Shown: in pieces, positions 54,202 to 64,000 of the stretch | Numbering within the stretch: the first letter of the stretch is position 1 | Layout of the letters: each line of letters opens with the position of its first letter | Assembly: GCA_037447655.1 (NCBI GenBank) | Contig: JBBHKE010001645.1 | Coordinates: 1 to 64,000, forward strand | Source of the DNA: Zygnema cylindricum | Lineage: Eukaryota; Streptophyta; Zygnematophyceae; Zygnematales; Zygnemataceae | DNA: 64,000 bases | Reading direction: 5' to 3' | Notes under the pieces: model-generated | What the model was told of the DNA's origin: nothing | Seen by the model: the letters and a program-made list of their open reading frames with translations, nothing else | Database searches by the model: none | Program-made: the position numbers and the translations under genes

Positions 54202-55240
54202 TGTTGTAATTTGAAATATTTATATTCAGTAGATAGGGTTGTGAGAGGAGACCAAAAAGACTTAGAATATTTTCTAAGTAGTTTTATGTAATACTTACCT
54301 TTATTAGTATTATAGTAGCAAAAGTACAGTAGAGTGTATTGTACCTTAGCATGTTTTACAGAGTGGCGCCGACACGGGTCACGCAGTAGACAATTAGAAT
54401 CTCCACATCAGATATAATGAATCTGGTACGGATACTTCAAATAATATATGGTACGGTATTTTTGGAATCGTACGGATATTTTGGAAATATATGCTACACG
54501 ACATTTCTATGATTATTGATTGGAAACGTCCGGATATTTCGGAAATGTTTGGTATGGTACGTTTTATGATCATTGATTTTGAGTCGTGTCGATGGACGCG
54601 ATTCACGTGGGGCCAAAAGTGAAGAAGCACTCAGGTGCATCGTACTACACTACCACAGTCGGTTGGACTTTAGCGACCACCGTGACTAAGCACCTAGAAC
54701 ATTTATTGTACGGTTCGCCATCTAAAAATATTTGAATAACATTGTTTTATAGTTTAGTGTAATAAAAATTAGTGTTTCATTAATTAGGTTTTTGGAAAAT
54801 TAAAATTAGGTTTTTGGAGGTACTCACGATACTGTAAAGTACAGGCTGGATTCTTTGTCGTTAGTGATGATAGTACTGTTGTACAGTCACCCGTATTAGT
54901 GTGGCCAGTACATACTCAGTGTGAGTATATAGTTTAGGACTTAGACAATTTTGTATCATCCAATTTTGGGATTATGACATTTTAAGGGCATTTTTTGGGA
55001 AACCTCTAGGAGTCATATCTTATGGTTTACTTGGTCATTTGGCCTGCAATTTTGAGAATTGTCAGTTTACTCTGCCGTGTATCACAGTATGAAATTTGAG
55101 GCATATTGGCCCTTTGAGTCATATTTTGTGTAAGCTGAAAGTTGGCTGTTGAGTAGGTGCTTGATAGTTTGTGTTGTTTTCATGTCTACTTTCACTACTA
55201 CTGCTGGTTCTCCTCCTACAGATGTGGTTGTAGAACAACA
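54202..55240 (+). repeat. family-3 3' LTR
   Basis: It follows the polypurine tract and aligns with 50289-51416, but is about 90 bp shorter and carries many substitutions, so the element is not recent. It ends GTTGTAGAACAACA, again in frame with a gag head (ATGTCTACTTTCACTACTAC). Confidence 0.85.
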
Positions 55241-55530
55241 ACTGCTGCCGCCATATTTTTGGTGAGGCAATAAGGACTCATGTCTTGCCCCAATTTGACA
55301 AAGAAAGTGACTAATACATAGTCACGCTTGTTGCACTCATAACAAATCATTGCAGTGAAGTTTTTGACTTTTATCTTTACATCTACCACCTGCTTCTTTA
55401 TAAATATAATCTCCATTACCTTTACATCCTCCACTTCCACCATCCTCTCGACCCACGAGATGATTAACATCCGTGACATTAAGTGAAGTTACATTCAATT
55501 TTTTTATGCTAATAGGCTCTTTTGACAAAC
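55241..55530 (-). pseudogene. copia gag zinc-knuckle fragment
   Basis: On the minus strand a frame gives ERMVEVEDVKVM and ICYECNKRDYVLVTFF, recalling the C-x2-C half of a gag knuckle after a Gly/Arg- or Lys-rich stretch. The second Cys/His half is not preserved. It may be the other part of the scrap at 50161-50288, which would mean the family-3 element inserted into it. Confidence 0.4.
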
Positions 55531-55727
55531 TGCCTTTTTTTTTTGCAGATTTGAGGTAATTTTTGGTATACTCATAGGTGCAATTATTAATTACAACAAG
55601 ATTTCTTTAAGGTGAAAGAACTTATCCAGTAATGCATAAGCATTTTTGTCACCTTATCTTCATAAATGATCACTCTACTATTGTTAATTTTTACATTGAG
55701 ATTTAGTGGGACTGGGTAATCTGCTAA

Positions 55728-55800
55728 ATTGCTATGTTGCTATGCTGCGATACTATGTTGCTATGCTGTGATACTACGTTGCTATGCTACGATTGTGCGC
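55728..55800 (+). repeat. TTGCTATGCTGCGATACTA minisatellite
   Basis: About four units of 16-19 bases (TTGCTATGCTGCGATACTA and variants) lie just before the polypurine tract CTTTAGGGGAG (55842-55852). They share the GCTATGCTGC/GCAGCATAGC word with the array at 33510-33700. Confidence 0.75.
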
Positions 55801-55852
55801 TAGTTCGTCATCGCAACTGCGCCGGGATAGTGAGTCTAAAGCTTTAGGGGAG

Positions 55853-56832
55853 TGTTGGTTTTGGAAAGCTTTCAGTCTCAGCAAATTAGTAGGACGGTGG
55901 AAATATAGATCTATAGGGACACACCTCGTCGTTTGAAACACAGTGCAGGTTTTGGATTGGTACTGACACCAACATGTACATGTCACACATAGAGTGGAAC
56001 AACGCACTGACACCAACATGTACATGTCACACATAGAGTGGAACAACGCAGACGGGACAAGCGCAGCCGCGGTAATCTTTGATACGATCTGTACGAACAA
56101 CAGAGCTGCGACGCAACAAGACAAAACGTAGCCACGGCTAATTTGATTTAGGACAACGCAGTTGCAACGAAGCTACGAATATTTGAATGTGATTAAGAAT
56201 TGAACTGTGCTGCTGCGGTTGATATGAATCAAGTCAAAGGACCAAATTCATAAGAGGATTAACAGGTGACTCGCTGACAGGTGCTCTACAACAACCGGAT
56301 GGACGTATCCAGACAAGTGTCACTAAGCCGACAACAAGTATTTGAACAAATCACCTGTATAGGATTCTCAGTAATATTGAGTGCACAGTGATAGATTAGT
56401 TTTAGCGTGATTAGGAGCAGTTGACCTTAGTGGAAGTTTAGTTCTTTGGACGTATCTCTTAGGGACACTTGTATCGGCGGTAAAACACTATAAAGTAGGA
56501 CAACTGATTGTGGAGTATAAGACTTAGGATGTAGAACATTTTATATATCCAGACTTCCAGACTGTGTAATTTGCGGACTGTTTTTAAGAAACTTCTGAGT
56601 TGCATATCTTGGTGTATTTTTAATCAATTGGGCTGAAACTTTGGGAGTTGTCAGTCTTTGTGATATTCCATACTGTGATATAGTTTGAAGCAGTTTGGAC
56701 CTTTGTGTCAAATTTTGTGAGCTGTAGAAAACAGCTGTTTGGTAAGATTCTTGATAAGCTTCTATAAGTGAATTATGTCCACTTCTTCTACTACTGTTGC
56801 TGCTCCACCTGCTCTAGTGGTCGTAGAACAAC
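55853..56832 (+). repeat. family-4 copia 3' LTR, unpaired
   Basis: It starts TGTTGGTTTTGGAAAG after a polypurine tract and ends GTCGTAGAACAAC, probably having lost the last A. Near the end ATGTCCACTTCTTCTACTAC opens a gag head like that of family 3. A 44-bp unit is duplicated in tandem at 55962-56049. Only about 230 bases of internal DNA remain upstream. Confidence 0.75.
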
Positions 56833-57125
56833 TTTTTTGTAGTATCAAATATATGAAAAATCAAATCACAACCTTGACCTATTTTTGACTCTATTATACA
56901 AATTCTCAACCTCAAACCTAAAAATTACACAAAATATATAAATATAAATGTGGTATAAATACTTCGCTTTGGTAATTTGGTAAAAATAAACATTCCGGTT
57001 TAAGAAAAAAAAAAGATAAACACTAGAAAAATTGTGAAAATAAAAAAATAAAAAAAGAAAAAAATATATATGTATAACTAATACTAAAAAAATAACAATA
57101 ATTAGAAAACAAAACAAAACAAAAA
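56833..57125. other. AT-rich spacer
   Basis: AT-rich DNA between the family-4 LTR and the hAT transposase. The second terminal repeat of the hAT element should be here but is not seen, so that end may be lost. Confidence 0.4.
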
Positions 57126-59360
57126 ACTATGCATTTAAAAGATCTCGGTTGGATCTAACACATAAAATATCACTAACAATTGAAGCCGCTAGTGCGCTCC
57201 TCTTATTTGTTATGTCATGTTCCCCGCATCCGAAAAAATGCATTTCGACATGGAACTAGAAGCCGGAATAGCTAGAATATATCTAGCAACACCGGCTAGA
57301 ATAGGAAACCCTCCATCTTTCGCACTTACATTTGATTTATTTTTACACCATTGAAGTATGTTAAAGTTCAATCTTTCGTCATTGGTTAATTTTAAATTAA
57401 AATAACGTTTCAATTCGTCACTAACGAGCGTTTTTTTGTCGGTGGTAATAAAAACCTCATTTTCGTCATCGCTCTCACCAAAAAAATTGTGGAAACCGCC
57501 CATATATTGCGATATTTTTCGTTTTTTTGTGATGCGTTGAGGACTACCGAAATCAACGTCATCACCTAGGTCGTTAGCAAGTTCTCGAAGTTTGACCCTA
57601 GCGCTTTCAATTTCGGTTTTCGATACCCCAATTATTTCAAGCTTTTGTTTTTGTTGGGGATCTAAGAGAGCGCCCCACTTCGGTAACGCAAATTTCATAA
57701 AAAGTTCTTTTAATTTTTGCAAGTTTGGGGAATTGGCCGGGCATTCTTTTTCACCGTCATTGTAAGATGTTTTTCTTATCTTACAATGGTTATACAGAGA
57801 TGTTAGTTCAAACAAAACCAAATGTAAAGTTGGTTCTTTGAACTTTTCCAACTTTAGGGTCGCTTCTTGAAACCTTTCCAAAAATCAAATAAGTTCGGTA
57901 AGGTGAGTCTTATCGATACAAGCAAAAAGTAACAATTTATTTTTTGCTTGAGCGATTGGTCTTATCTCATTGAATGCATCATAAATACTCTTAAGCATTC
58001 GGTGCAAAGAATTCCACCGCGTTGCGTTTTCTTGTTTTAAAGTGTTTTTCAAAAGATTTTGTAAATTACTCTGTTTAAAAAATGTGATCAATGATTTACA
58101 CGCATCTATTAGATCAAAGAATTCAATAACTTCCACATAGTATTTGTATTTTTTGGAAGTTCTGCTCTAGTTCAAAATCGTTGTCACAATCGTAGCAATT
58201 TTATGGTCCGCGCAAGGTATCCAAGTAAACATACTCGGTAGACCTTTAGTTGCACACATGTGTTAGAGCCACTGTCGGTCACAACAATGAAACGATTTGC
58301 CAAAACATCAAAATTGAACAATTCAAAATTGGTCAAACAATTTTTGAAAGCCGTTAAAACATTTTCCGCGGTATGTTTTTCTTCCGGAAAATGTTCGTCT
58401 TGAAGCGTCCGAGCATGAAGTTTAAATTCTTTGTCAATAAAATGAGCCGTTACTGACATGAATGAGGTTCTTTTTATTGTCTCGGTCCAGAGATCGGTCG
58501 TAAATGCGACGAAAATATTGTTACCAATATTTTCTTTAAGTTTTGGGATGATCAAACTACGAATATCTTTGGCAGAAGATATAATGTAGTTTTTTACGCC
58601 ATTGGCGGACGGGAGTAGTTGGTCGATGTCAACACTTTTGTTGGACGAAACACCAACATCAAATAATGCTTGACAAAATGCTTGAAAACCTGGGAACAAA
58701 AAAAAAAGAATTAGAAAATAGTATACAATTATTAACCATGATCAATAAATAAGGTTTATATCAAAATAACATCATGACAAACCAAATAATAATAAAAAAA
58801 TAAAAATAAGCGTACGAATATAATTATAGATAAGAAAATAGTGATGAAGCTCAATAATATAAATTTATTAACAAAACAAGTTATAAATGACATATACATT
58901 AACGCCATCTTAAATGGAATTCAAAATAAATCATACATGAACCGTCGACCATCGAAAATGGTTGAAGGTCCTCGCAACACATCAACGCCACCATTTTCGC
59001 AATATTTTTTTGGTCACTCGTTTTCGCCTCCGTTTTTGAAAGAAAATTACGAAGAATTCCTGTAGAACTATCCATGTCGCCCGAAGCTAAACATGTGTGA
59101 GTGTTAATTGTTGAAGTACCGTTTGTTGACTTGTATTGATACTCTATGAAACATGTATTACAAGCCACTAAACCTCCCCCCTTTACTATGTATTTGTTTG
59201 ATGTTTTAGTTTCATAGACATGTTCAAATTTTGTCCAACAACTTGAAGTGGCCTTGCTTTCTTCTTTCACTAGGTAATACTGAGCAGTTTCACCATTTTT
59301 TGATTTTTGAAGTTCGTTTTGGATTGTAGTTTTAAGAGAAGCGATAATGCTTTTGTCCAT
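57126..59360 (-). pseudogene. hAT transposase, two exons, broken
   Basis: Cut-and-paste transposase of the hAT superfamily. Exon 1 (59360-58943) encodes a BED zinc finger (SCWTKFEHV, ACNTCF, GTSTINTHTC). A GT-AG intron (58942-58690) joins in phase to give SMVDGFQAFCQALFDVG. Exon 2 carries AFTTDLWTE and VVTDSGSNTC with the catalytic acids, then WIPCADHKIATIV after a frameshift near 58250. It continues with QENATRWNSLHRML and IPASSSMSKCIFSDAGNM (dimerisation domain), and NKRSALAASIVSDIL in another frame to a stop at 57126. Further lesions are TAG near 58170 and TGA near 57885. It is not functional but was probably complete. Confidence 0.85.
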
Positions 59361-59447
59361 TTTGGTGTATGACTAGGTTTTGTTTGAATTGTGGTCAAGT
59401 TTTTCTAACTTAAATAGCATTCCCATTTATCGATTTATTGTTTGAAA

Positions 59448-59760
59448 CATGTGAGTAAGCTAATAATTAGGATTTGTCTTGGGAAATTGACGTAATAATT
59501 TGATTTCCGCTGATTTATTAACTAATAATGACTACATGTCGCGTGACATTGACATAATATTATGATGTATTTGTGGAAACGCGGTATAAATCGCATAATT
59601 AGCACTTTGCAATAATGTACGATGTATGAGTAAGCCAATAATTACGATCTGTCGCGTTATATTGATATAATAATTTGACATATTTTTGGAAACACCGCAT
59701 AAAGTGCATAATTAACACTTTACAATAGATTACGATTTGCGGCCCTTATCTTTTTGTAAG
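59448..59760. repeat. two diverged tandem units upstream of hAT
   Basis: GTGAGTAAGCTAATAATTAG at 59451 and ATGAGTAAGCCAATAATTAC at 59626 start related stretches that share AATAATTTGA, TTTTTGGAAAC-like and TTAGCACTTTGCAATA/TTAACACTTTACAATA words. The unit is about 120-180 bases. The second unit is also found inverted near 61075-61110. Confidence 0.6.
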
Positions 59761-60058
59761 ATTCGCGAAATGAATAGTGTTAGTACCGTGTCAGATTTGC
59801 GACGCTAATCATGATGCCACGTACTTCCACGATACCAAAAGTACAAAGAACAATAATGTTGGAAAAAAAAGTACAAAATTTTCATTTTTTTTGGTTTTTT
59901 GTTTGACCGACCGTAACCGACCGTTTTTTTTTTCCCTGGTGAGTCAACCGACCGTAACCGCCCGACCCCCAAAATTTGGCAACTGAATCCGTTCCGGATC
60001 CGCCGCGGGCGGTCGGTTAAGGGTCAGTCACGGTTTCGGTTGACCGTTTGCGACCTGT

Positions 60059-60631
60059 GACGCTTGTCTTTTCCATGATTGTACAAATGACGTGCGTAAC
60101 ACAATCTCGCCTTTCGCTGCAAACCCGTTCAAGCGTTCAAAATCTTTGGAAACTGCAACCTCTTATCGAATTAAACCTTCCACGCTGCGAATTCGAGCCC
60201 GAAGATTGTGCCGCGTAACGAAGCAACCTCGGGAGAGCCGCACAAGATCTTGCTCGATTGCAAAGACGCGGATTTCACGGAGTGTAGTACGGTATTTCGA
60301 TTCGTTTGTTTCGCCACGTCATGTCATGTTTTCGTTATGAATTTTGTAGTGTTGTGTATTGGGTAAAAACTTATCGCGATCGAAACAATTCCGATAATTA
60401 TCGGTCATGGAACGGTGAAGGGTACACGATATAACCGTACACGTAATACGTTCTTTCCTGTACGGAAATAATGTACAAAATGAATTCGGAGATGTCGCGA
60501 CAGGGGGTGGGGGGCGCTTTTGAAAAAAAAATCACAATCCATTTCGTACCAGAATACGGAGTTATCGCCAATATTTATCGAACCGGTGTTATCGCTATTG
60601 CAAACGAATATTATCTATTTTTAATAGCGAT
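60059..60631. repeat. G-run repeat W, first copy, between hAT ends
   Basis: GTATTGGGTAAAAACTTATC, TTATCGGTCATGGAACGGTG, a GGGGGTGGGGGGCG tract, and CCATTTCGTACCAGAATACG occur in the same order at 61940-62300 and, more diverged, at 63370-63690. No gene is recognised in the first 290 bases. Confidence 0.5.
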
Positions 60632-61320
60632 CAGGGGTCGCAAACGGTCAACCAAAACCGTGACCGACCGTTATCTGACCGCCCGCGCCGGATCCGGAAC
60701 GGATTCGGCTGCCAAATTTTAAGGGCCGGGCGGTCGCGGTAAGTTGACTCACCAGAAAAAAAAAGAATGGTCGGTTACGGTGGTTAAGCAAAAAACAAAA
60801 AAAAAATGAAAATTTTGTACTGTCTATACAATCCAACATTATTGTACTTCGTACATTTTGGTATCGTGGAAGTACATGACATCATGATTAGCGTCGCAAA
60901 TCTGACACGGTAGTTACAGTATTCAATTCGCAAATCTTAGGGAACGCGATAAAGCGTCGCAAATGTGACACGGTAGTAAAATATTCATTTCACAAATCTT
61001 AGGGAACGCGACAAAGCGTCGCAAATCTGACACGGTATTACACTATTAATTTCGCAAATCTTAAGGAAAGCGACAAATTGTAATTATTGGCTTATTCATA
61101 CGTCGTACATTAGTTAATTTTGTACTTTTCCGGTTACGAGCAGGCACGGTTAGTCGCGAGAAATCGAGTTTCGGTTAACTTTTATTTTCGTAAACGCCGG
61201 TCGGTTAATGGTTAACAATTTTGGAGCGTGACATAACGCGGTCGGGCGTCGGTTACTCAGATTTTGAAAAAAAAAACGGTCAGTTTCGGTTATGTGAAAT
61301 TTTGACTATTGCGATCTCTG
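60632..61320. mobile_element. non-autonomous hAT element
   Basis: TIRs are CAGGGGTCGCAA (left) and, inverted, CAGAGATCGCAA (right), in keeping with hAT ends. Flanks ATAGCGAT and ATAGATGA agree in four to five of eight bases, a possible worn 8-bp duplication. The left 480 bases are an inverted copy of 59575-60058, so this is probably an internally deleted derivative of the hAT element next to it. Three 62-63 bp tandem units lie at 60891-61078. Confidence 0.7.
60891..61078 (+). repeat. three 63-bp tandem units
   Basis: GCGTCGCAAATCTGACACGG starts each unit (60891, 60954, 61016), followed by CGCAAATCTTAGGGAACGCG. A single inverted unit is in the left arm at about 59735-59805. They may be subterminal transposase-binding repeats. 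Confidence 0.8.
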
Positions 61321-61718
61321 ATAGATGATAACATCTATATTGATATATCGTGAAAATATATCGATTCTCGGTAAGCCAAAAACAGGGCATGTTGGATATC
61401 AGCACATGGCTATCAATACACAACATTAAAAATTTGGGCCTTCAATCCATTGGGCGGTCTCAATAAATGTACGAACACGCTTGATGGCAGTGATATCTTT
61501 CAAGATCCTTCATTAGATCGTGCAATTTACGTTTAGTTTTTAATGGTACCACATAGGCTCCTCTTGCACGTTAAAAATCGTCAAAGTTTATTCTAAGCTT
61601 AAAATCTGAATGAAATATCTGTACGGGTGAACTAAATTTAAGACTTGTAAAAGCGTACAAAAATTTAAGATTTGTAAGTGCGTACTATATCATTGTAATA
61701 ACTTTGTTTTAAGTGAGC

Positions 61719-61938
61719 TACACCATGTACCTTTATTAGTGTTAATGTTTTTTTTGCCACATAAAAACATATTTTCTCCGTACACACTTGTCGGATTGTG
61801 GATCTGACGGTTGCGATTAGAAAGCAAGATTTTAGCTTCCGATTGGGGGTTTTAAATTGATATTGGACAAATATGTACGGAAAAAATATGTTTTATGTGT
61901 CTAAAAAATTATTAACACTTTTTGCGATACATGGTGAA
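61719..61938. mobile_element. hairpin TA-MITE
   Basis: The left end is TACACCATGTACCTTTATTA and the right end TGCGATACATGGTG. The inverted repeat continues inward (ACATATTTTCTCCGTACA against its inverse near 61870-61895), so most of the element can fold into one hairpin. It belongs to the same subfamily as 19939-20163. Confidence 0.65.
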
Positions 61939-61939
61939 T

Positions 61940-62300
61940 AGTTATGTATCGGGTAATTATTTTAAACCAAAATCGGATAACCAATATAATTGGTTATAGA
62001 CCGGTGAGGGGTTTCGATATATAGCTTCGTAACCGACGAAAATTATCGGTTGCGGGAAATGGTCCATACGAAAAGTACGACAAGGTGGTACGCAAATAAA
62101 GTACGAAATGAGTACGTAGATATCGCTAAGCGCGGGGGGGGGGGGGGGGATTAGGAAATTTTCCACAATCAATTCCATACCACAGTACAAAGTTATCATT
62201 GGCCTAATATTTATAGGTAATATCGCGACATATCGAAAAGTTATTGTAATAATTTATATGTTGATATATAGAACCAATTTATATATTATCGTTAGGTAAA
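61940..62300. repeat. G-run repeat W, second copy
   Basis: GTATCGGGTAATTATTTTAA, AAAATTATCGGTTGCGGGAA, a run of 16 G (62134-62149) and TCAATTCCATACCACAGTAC follow the order of the copy at 60355. Non-coding. Confidence 0.55.
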
Positions 62301-64000
62301 AAAAAAAAACTTATCGGTTATCAATAAATGGCTACCCGTAAACAACATTAGTTGCATTGTTTTAAAGCCCAAAATTTGTTCCAAGACGGTATGTAGACAA
62401 CAAAGGGTGCGTAAAAAAATATCGTTAGTCAAAGATTTTCTACAGGCTTTAGGTGGAATTACCTCCACCTTGTAGGAAGACACATGGATTATACAAAGTG
62501 TAAGGTTTTCATCGCACGTTTACCATGGATATTGTATTCATTTTCCAAATGTACCAACTGTACACTTCGAGTTTGTGAAGACATTAGCGAAAAACTGGAT
62601 GGTTTGAGTGATTTCGTTGCGGACGTGAAAGAGACAAAATCAGTTGTCAAGCTTTAAGCCATTACTCTTACAAAATCTTGGTAGATCTCTAGTAAACATG
62701 TTTTATGTAATGGTATGAAAATGTATAGTATAACCTCACTTTTTTGCTAACGGAAGTCCACCTTTGTGACATTTCTTAGTTCTCACACACGAAAATGGAA
62801 GCCACATCAAACGAAACGTATCGGGCCAGTGAAGGCCACGTCGTCATCACATCGTGATTCTCTTTCGCTCCTTGTGGTAATCTCAACCGTACACAAGAAA
62901 AAAATCGCGGAACCAAAATATTTCTTTGGTAAAAGAATTAAAGGCTACGTCAAACGTAGCCAATAAAAAAAGTTGGCCTTTGTTCTGCCTTTTTATTTTG
63001 GCTATAAAACCTTGTACAAACGTTGAGAAGTGTGCTTCTACCATCCGATGCTCTCGAGAAAAAGAATCTCACGGTTCAAAATATGCTTCTCGCGAAGCAC
63101 GATGGCGGTGCAAGATGTGAATATCGTTTTTTTTGTGTCTCTCTTGAGACTAGCTCGCAACTTAGATAAAGTGAAAAATGAGAGTCGACTTGAACGTATC
63201 CTCGAGACGTTTGTATAACTAGAACTTACATATAGCTTGCTTTGTGGCAAAAATATCCTGTCGAGGTGCGGGCTCGCTAGCGCAACCCTTTAGCCATTAC
63301 TGCGTAAAGTAAGATAAAGTACAGTAATAAGAGAAAAGGGTATAAAATAGCACATTATCTAGAGTGTTCTGTATCGGGTGGTTTTTTATCGCGAAAAAAA
63401 AGATAACCGATATATTACTTTTCGTATAGTTGTCACGGTAAGTATATAGCGTCGAGACCAAAAATAAAATTATTGTGATTTTCTTGTTGGAAGGATCCGT
63501 ACCGAATTAATGGTGATACGAAAACAGCGTACAAAAAGAATAAAAAGTTAGGTATTCTAATATGTTGCGAATATGTAGTACATATATCAATTATCAAATA
63601 AGTACGAAAATACTCAATGGGCGGGGGCCTTCATTTTTTTTCATAATTTTTTTCATACCATGGTACAAAACTATTATACAAAAAGAAAGTAGAGAATACG
63701 TACCTAATATCGCAAGTTTGAAATCTTTTAAGTTTCGTACTCTTTCACCTACACTCACATTCACAAGGTATAGTTCTCCTAACCACAGTAGAGATGGAGT
63801 GTTGCACATAGAAAGACCCTCCTAACCAGCTGTGTTGTGTGAAAAACACGCGAAGCCTTCCTTCTTCCCGTTGTTCAGTACCAGCTTCACAAAAAAAAGT
63901 TGGTACCGCTACATGAATGTGGCATATTTTATGCTCAATAAAAACCACGAGCCAGACTGATTCCTTTTTGGTATATTATATTTTGTAAAATGTAAAGCGC
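62301..64000. other. spacer, no gene recognised
   Basis: Short frames only, none with a known motif. A diverged third copy of repeat W appears at 63370-63690 (GTATCGGGTGGTTTTTTATC, GGGCGGGGGCC, TCATACCATGGTACAAA). GTAC words are frequent. Confidence 0.4.

Larger units (their letters stand above)
50289..55240 (+). mobile_element. family-3 copia element, two LTRs, defective
   Basis: The LTRs are 50289-51416 and 54202-55240. Both start TGTTGTAATTTGAAAT and end GAACAACA. The primer site GGTTATGGGCC is at 51417 and the polypurine tract ATTTAGGGGAG at 54191-54201. Flanks ACAAT and ACTGC do not match, so no target duplication is evident. The internal part is too short for a full pol. Confidence 0.85.
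57126..60058 (-). mobile_element. hAT element, one end preserved
   Basis: The transposase lies in the lower part. The region above its start (59361-60058) ends TTTGCGACCTGTG, which inverted is CACAGGTCGCAAACGG. This matches the TIR CAGGGGTCGCAAACGG of the short element at 60632, as do about 480 further bases. The preserved end is therefore probably 60058; the opposite end was not found. That the transposase and this end belong together is inference from position and orientation. Confidence 0.55.

Noticed and set aside
50284-55245. Target site duplication of the family-3 element
   Set aside because: ACAAT and ACTGC share only the first two bases.
58841-59065. Plus-strand 74-codon frame over the hAT exon
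   Set aside because: It is the complement of the BED/exon 1 end and the intron of the transposase; no independent support.
60891-61078. CRISPR-like array
   Set aside because: Units are contiguous tandem repeats without unique spacers, in a eukaryotic transposon end.

Overview
This window is nuclear DNA from a eukaryote. The evidence is a multi-exon gene with GT-AG introns and strong T/C tracts before the acceptors, plus many degenerate transposons. The DDE transposase near 14-16 kb resembles the large family I know best from oomycetes, and the first gene has the cysteine-containing FkbM layout I associate with microalgae and stramenopiles. A stramenopile or other protist/alga is therefore my best guess, but I cannot assign a species and an animal or fungus is not excluded.

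Layout: 1-2.3 kb has no recognisable gene. 2.48-7.65 kb is the only convincing host gene: ten exons, in phase at every junction, encoding a 436-residue secreted or membrane-targeted FkbM-type methyltransferase. 8.5-9.1 kb holds a MITE from a family found at several sites. 10.8-17.2 kb is a degenerate DNA transposon region with two genes (an acidic repeat protein and a pogo/Tigger-like DDD transposase) and arrays of a GCGACGA motif. A solo LTR has cut the transposase at its first catalytic Asp-Glu codons. 17.2-24 kb is non-coding, with purine tracts, MITEs and diverged repeats.

24.08-39.55 kb reads as one family-1 Ty1/copia element on the minus strand, split by a family-2 copia complex (25.47-34.84 kb). 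Both insertions have near-matching 5-bp target duplications. 40.23-45.89 kb is a young copia element on the minus strand with a 4.4-kb open frame, in which the integrase core has been replaced by a second copy of gag-protease. 45.9-49 kb holds two older copia fragments. 50.29-55.24 kb is a plus-strand copia element with two LTRs and a broken pol, followed by a further gag scrap and a solo-like LTR (55.85-56.83 kb). 57.13-60.06 kb is a broken hAT element, and 60.63-61.32 kb is a short non-autonomous relative in opposite orientation. The rest holds MITEs and a G-run repeat.

The most interesting system is in the copia elements. In at least three LTR families the LTR runs into the gag reading frame and ends in CAACA. 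The next bases, GGTTATGGGCCCA, fit the anticodon arm of initiator tRNA-Met. The primer binding site is thus also coding sequence for a conserved Gln-Val-Met-Gly-Pro motif. This implies half-tRNA priming as in Drosophila copia.
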